In this document: piece after piece, positions 60,901 through 64,000 of the stretch | Numbering within the stretch: the first letter of the stretch is position 1 | Layout of the letters: every line of letters starts with the position of its first letter | Source: Parahoeflea halophila | Lineage (GTDB): Bacteria; Pseudomonadota; Alphaproteobacteria; Rhizobiales; Rhizobiaceae | Reading direction: 5' to 3' | Assembly (NCBI RefSeq): GCF_900220985.1 | Contig: NZ_OCPC01000004.1 | Span: forward strand, 310,001-374,000 | Length of the DNA stretch: 64,000 nucleotides | Program-made: the position numbers and the translations under genes | Notes under the pieces: model-generated | What the model saw: only the letters and a program-made list of their open reading frames with translations | Databases searched by the model: none | Told to the model about the DNA's origin: nothing

Positions 60901-62034
60901 ATGAACATGACGACATCGCCCGTGGACCCCGATGGCCTGATGGAATTCTCGGTGGTCTTCACCGACCGCTCCCTCAACCACATGTCTAAAACGTTCCAGG
61001 GCGTCATGACCGACCTTTATGCCATGTTGTGCGACGTTTATCAGGCCGAGGCAGCCGTGATCGTGCCCGGCGGCGGAACCTTCGGCATGGAATCGGTTGC
61101 ACGCCAGTTTGCCACCGGCCGGAAAGTGATGGTCATCCGCAATGGCTGGTTCTCCTACCGCTGGACCCAGATCTTCGACATGGGCGGCATTCCATCGGAA
61201 ACGACCGTCATCAAGGCCGGCCAGGTCGGCAACGAAACCACTTCGGCTTTCGCGCCGCAGCCGGTCGAGCTGGTGACCGCAAAAATTCGCGAGCAGCGGC
61301 CCGGTGTCGTGTTCGCGCCGCATGTCGAGACTTCTTCGGGCGTCATTCTCCCTGATGACTACATCAGGGCCATTGCCGACGCCGCTCACGATGTCGGCGC
61401 TCTGTTCGTGCTTGATTGCATCGCCTCGGGCTGCATCTGGGTCGACATGAAAAAGACCTGTGTCGATGTTCTGATCTCCGCGCCGCAAAAAGGCTGGAGC
61501 GCCTCGCCGGCGGCCGGCCTAGTCATGCTCGGTGAGCGGGCGCTCGAGCGTCTCGGAAAGACGACCAGCTCAAGCTTTGCTGTCGATCTGCGCAAATGGC
61601 ACGACATCATGCAGGCCTATGTCGCAGGCGGCCATGCCTATCACGCCACCATGCCCACCGATGCGCTGGTGGTGCTGCGCGACCGAATGACCGAAACCCG
61701 TGACTTCGGCTTCGAAAATGCCCGCAAGATGCAGTGGGAGCTTGGCCGCAAGACCCGCGCCCTGTTGGCCGCCAACGGCTTCAAGTCGGTCGCTGCCGCT
61801 GGTTACGAGGCGCCTGGCGTGGTCGTCAGTTACACCAGGGACCCCGAATTCCAGAACGGGAAGAAATTCGCGGGCCAAGGCATGCAGATCGCCGCCGGCG
61901 TTCCACTGATGTGCGACGAACCCGAAGATTTCCGCACCTTTCGCATCGGCCTCTTCGGCCTCGACAAGCTTGGCGATGTCGACGGCACGGTGGCAAAGCT
62001 GGAAACGGTTCTCGGCAGGCTCGCAAAAGCTTGA
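60901..62034 (+). CDS. Class V aminotransferase (alanine/serine-glyoxylate-type)
   Basis: This protein of about 377 residues is a PLP enzyme of aminotransferase class V. It has VIVPGGGTFGMESVARQF for cofactor binding, HVETSSGVILPDDYI, VLDCIASGCIWVDM with the PLP aspartate, and the lysine K197 in SAPQKGWSASPAAG. The family includes alanine-glyoxylate and serine-glyoxylate aminotransferases; the specific substrate is unknown. GGAGC lies 7 nt before the ATG at 60901; the in-frame extension to 60880 is unlikely. A hairpin at 62109-62145 follows, before an SDR gene on the same strand. Confidence 0.85.
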   Translation: MNMTTSPVDPDGLMEFSVVFTDRSLNHMSKTFQGVMTDLYAMLCDVYQAEAAVIVPGGGTFGMESVARQFATGRKVMVIRNGWFSYRWTQIFDMGGIPSETTVIKAGQVGNETTSAFAPQPVELVTAKIREQRPGVVFAPHVETSSGVILPDDYIRAIADAAHDVGALFVLDCIASGCIWVDMKKTCVDVLISAPQKGWSASPAAGLVMLGERALERLGKTTSSSFAVDLRKWHDIMQAYVAGGHAYHATMPTDALVVLRDRMTETRDFGFENARKMQWELGRKTRALLAANGFKSVAAAGYEAPGVVVSYTRDPEFQNGKKFAGQGMQIAAGVPLMCDEPEDFRTFRIGLFGLDKLGDVDGTVAKLETVLGRLAKA

Positions 62035-62108
62035 CGCGAGGCTGCGAAGCGGTTTGGGATCGCCTGATCCTGTCGAGATTGAACAGGTTTGAAGGCGCAA
62101 TTTTTCGG

Positions 62109-62145
62109 CGGGCCGGAGGACGGAGCGGCCCGTCTCGCATTTTTT
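62109..62145 (+). terminator. Possible terminator between the aminotransferase and SDR genes
   Basis: CGGGCCG and CGGCCCG form a perfect 7-bp stem with a 10-nt loop; a run of six T residues starts 7 nt after the stem, so efficiency is uncertain. It overlaps the SDR upstream region. Confidence 0.45.
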
Positions 62146-62166
62146 GGTATCGGGGCGAGGAACGAG

Positions 62167-62919
62167 ATGACTGAGAAAGTGGCATTGGTAACGGGCGCCG
62201 CGCGCGGCATAGGCCTGGCGACCACGCAGCTGTTCATCGAGCAGGGTTGGCGCGTGGCGATGGTCGATCGTGATGGCGAAGAATTGCACAAGGCAGCCAC
62301 TGGCCTGAACCCGGTCAGCGCCTTCGTCCACGATGTCTCGATTCCCGATCAGGTCGACGACATGGTCCACGCGGTGCGGACCACTTTCGGGCGCATTGAT
62401 GCTGTGGTCAACAATGCCGGTGTTGCCGATTTCGGTCCCATCGAAGACACCGATTTCGCCCGCTGGCGCGCGGTGATGGCGACCAATCTCGACGGGGTCT
62501 TTCTTGTCTCGCAGGCCACCATCCCGGCATTGCGCGAAAGCCGTGGCGCATTCGTCAACATCGCCTCCATCTCCGGACTGCGCGCCTCGACCCTGCGGGT
62601 TGCCTATGGCACGTCGAAAGCTGCGGTGATCCACCTGACCAAGCAGCAGGCCGCTGAACTGGGCGAGTATGGCATTCGCGCCAATTGCGTGTGCCCCGGC
62701 CCGGTCCGGACCAAGCTGGCCATGGCCGTCCATTCGCCTGAAATAATCGCTGCCTATCACGACGCCATCCCGCTCAACCGTTATGGGACGGAGCGCGAGA
62801 TTGCCGAGGTCATCACCTTCCTGTGCTCGGAAAAGGCCAGCTACGTAACCGGTCAGGTGATCGCCTCTGACGGAGGTTTTGAAAGCACCGGCGTAGGCTT
62901 GCCCGCACTGCGCAGCTAG
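62167..62919 (+). CDS. Short-chain dehydrogenase/reductase family protein
   Basis: This 250-residue classical SDR has the cofactor motif VTGAARGIG (residues 8-16), NNAGVADFG, the catalytic serine in NIASISG, the Y-x3-K motif in VAYGTSKAAV and the C-terminal VTGQVIASDGGFESTG. It is an NAD(P)-dependent oxidoreductase of unassigned substrate. The start at 62167 follows GAGGAACG; the frame stays open to 62089 but is not homologous. It lies 132 bp after the class V aminotransferase and may act in the same pathway, but this is not shown. Confidence 0.9.
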   Translation: MTEKVALVTGAARGIGLATTQLFIEQGWRVAMVDRDGEELHKAATGLNPVSAFVHDVSIPDQVDDMVHAVRTTFGRIDAVVNNAGVADFGPIEDTDFARWRAVMATNLDGVFLVSQATIPALRESRGAFVNIASISGLRASTLRVAYGTSKAAVIHLTKQQAAELGEYGIRANCVCPGPVRTKLAMAVHSPEIIAAYHDAIPLNRYGTEREIAEVITFLCSEKASYVTGQVIASDGGFESTGVGLPALRS

Positions 62920-63044
62920 CCCTTTAGCTTCAGCATCTCGTCGATTAGAAGCTGCCCGGCGAATCAACCTGATATCCAGCGGAATAGCAACGCGACCGCG
63001 ATGCGCCGTCCGGATCTTGACTGGGATCTGTTCCGGAAAAAATC

Positions 63045-63119
<75 letters not shown>

Positions 63120-63520
63120 CCTTGCTTCGGTTCTCAACGGCGATCAGACGGCAGATTGTCTCCGTCAGCCGCGGTCCGTGTCGCGCTCCCGATCAGATCG
63201 AGAGGCTGTAAACGACTGAAGCGGCCCGCTATTGCCACAGCTTGAACAGGAGTGCAAGCGCAAACGGGCGATTGCTGCGACAAGTTTCGAAAAGCTTGGA
63301 AATGGCCGCGCCGGAACCCGTCATGCCGGCGCATCGTGTGCGATCCGGGCCAGGCGAGCACACGTTTTTGCATGAACTTGCGGTCGAGCCCGCATCTGTC
63401 GTCCCGCAGGTCGACCGCTGTCGGCCCGGTCAGGCGTGCGAATGCCGGGTCAACGCCCGGAGCGCGACCAGGTGACAAGATCTTCACCCGTGCACGCTTT
63501 TGCGTTATCAAATGCGCATC
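63120..63520. other. 401-bp stretch without a supported gene, next to tRNA-Thr
   Basis: Several overlapping frames of 60-125 codons cross this region on both strands, but none has a ribosome binding site, family motif or consistent codon use. It could be decayed sequence, as found next to tRNA integration sites, but no integrase or direct repeat of the tRNA end is visible. Confidence 0.4.
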
Positions 63521-63742
63521 ATGACCGACAGGACCGATCCAGAATCAGGGGCCAAGCAACGCAGGGCCGAAGTCGAGCGTCTGGCCGCAAAGCGTGCCGA
63601 GCGCAGCGCCGCACAGTTGCGTGCCAACCTGCAGCGGCGCAAGGCACAGGTCCGTGCCCGCCGTGAGGGCCAGGCCGACGAAACCGAAGGACTGCCCGCA
63701 TCCGGCGGCCAGGCTGCCCGAAAGGGCGGCGATTCCGATTAA
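63521..63742 (+). CDS. Small basic coiled-coil protein upstream of murA
   Basis: This protein of about 73 residues is rich in Ala, Arg and Gln, with a helical middle (AEVERLAAKRAERSAAQLRANLQRRKAQVRARR split over two heptad-like stretches). Small proteins containing an LRANLQRRKAQ-type segment occur directly upstream of murA in Rhizobiales, so it is probably real, but its function is unknown. Starts at 63521, 63512 and a TTG at 63500 are in frame; none has a strong ribosome binding site. murA starts 117 bp downstream. Confidence 0.6.
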   Translation: MTDRTDPESGAKQRRAEVERLAAKRAERSAAQLRANLQRRKAQVRARREGQADETEGLPASGGQAARKGGDSD

Positions 63743-63859
63743 CTGCGGACCGGTCCTTGTGTTGCCGCATTCCCGTTGATGGTCTAAACAGCGCACCAGA
63801 TATTTTTCAGGGCCTGGCCGCCGGGGCACCGGCGCAACCCGAAACTTCAAGAGGACAGC

Positions 63860-64000
63860 ATGGATCGCATCAGGATCGTTGGCGGGAATCCGCTCAATGG
63901 CGTCATTCCGATTTCCGGCGCGAAGAATGCGGCCTTGCCGCTGATGATCGCCTCTCTGCTCACCGACGATACGCTGACGCTGGAAAACCTCCCGCATCTC
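63860..64000 (+). CDS. murA: UDP-N-acetylglucosamine 1-carboxyvinyltransferase MurA (N-terminal part)
   Basis: Only the first 47 codons are present; the gene runs past the window's right end. The start [27 protein letters not shown] is the classic MurA N-terminus, including the Lys-Asn pair that binds UDP-GlcNAc and the [10 protein letters not shown] segment. MurA catalyses the first committed step of peptidoglycan synthesis and is the target of fosfomycin. AAGAGGA lies about 5 nt before the ATG. The downstream catalytic-cysteine loop cannot be checked. Confidence 0.95.
   Translation, partial: MDRIRIVGGNPLNGVIPISGAKNAALPLMIASLLTDDTLTLENLPHL

Overview
The window reads as a chromosomal segment of an alphaproteobacterium of the Rhizobiales (Hyphomicrobiales). 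The evidence is high GC content, a GcrA-type cell-cycle regulator with a dense cluster of GANTC (CcrM) sites, a SAM-II riboswitch of the alphaproteobacterial metA-motif type, a PodJ-like polarity protein, and the gene neighbourhoods pstB-phoU-phoB / argD-argF-hslO / apaG-metZ. It looks like core chromosome. I see no insertion sequence, prophage, CRISPR array, rRNA operon or clear pseudogene. Both ends are cut inside genes (pstB at the left, murA at the right). The genus cannot be fixed from the sequence alone.

Layout. 1-1.8 kb: end of the phosphate regulon (pstB', phoU, phoB). 1.8-6 kb: gcrA facing argD-argF-hslO. 6.1-10.9 kb: an RND efflux adaptor/permease pair. 10.9-16.9 kb: trkH-apaG, a CDP-alcohol phosphatidyltransferase, metZ under a SAM-II riboswitch with a terminator, a large dCTP deaminase and a NaChBac-like sodium channel. 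17-23.2 kb: tRNA-Gly(CCC), a family 2 glycosyltransferase with a type-II-secretion-E-like N-terminal domain, an orphan solute-binding protein, a fatty acid hydroxylase, a TerB protein, an S24 repressor-like regulator and a DsbA-fold isomerase. 23.2-31.2 kb: a five-gene beta-oxidation operon headed by a MerR regulator, with a matching operator. 31.5-37.9 kb: podJ-like gene, then a TauE/SafE transporter, a TIGR02186 protein and a DUF3429 protein.

38-46.5 kb holds a four-part repair set: PdeM-like phosphoesterase, Lhr-like DEXH helicase, metallo-beta-lactamase-fold exonuclease and ATP-dependent DNA ligase. It is split by an Rrf2 regulator with a perfect palindromic operator, an AhpD-like protein and a methyltransferase. 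46.5-53.1 kb: histone-deacetylase-like protein, diguanylate cyclase, MATE exporter, pyrD with a DUF952 gene, and a small secreted protein. 52.4-56.6 kb: a LuxR-type response regulator facing an SSS-domain hybrid kinase, resembling the CrbR/CrbS acetate-switch pair. 56.8-64 kb: mscL, an aminotransferase, a galE with a duplicated C-terminus, a dienoyl-CoA-isomerase-like crotonase, a class V aminotransferase, an SDR, tRNA-Thr(GGT), a small basic protein and murA'.

The strongest unexplained signals are regulatory. In the metZ leader the terminator's 3' arm is an exact 10-nt complement of the riboswitch core. Seven GANTC sites lie in 217 bp at gcrA. A MerR-type promoter precedes the beta-oxidation operon, the Rrf2 palindrome lies over its own promoter, and an orphan minus-strand terminator downstream of podJ suggests a small RNA.
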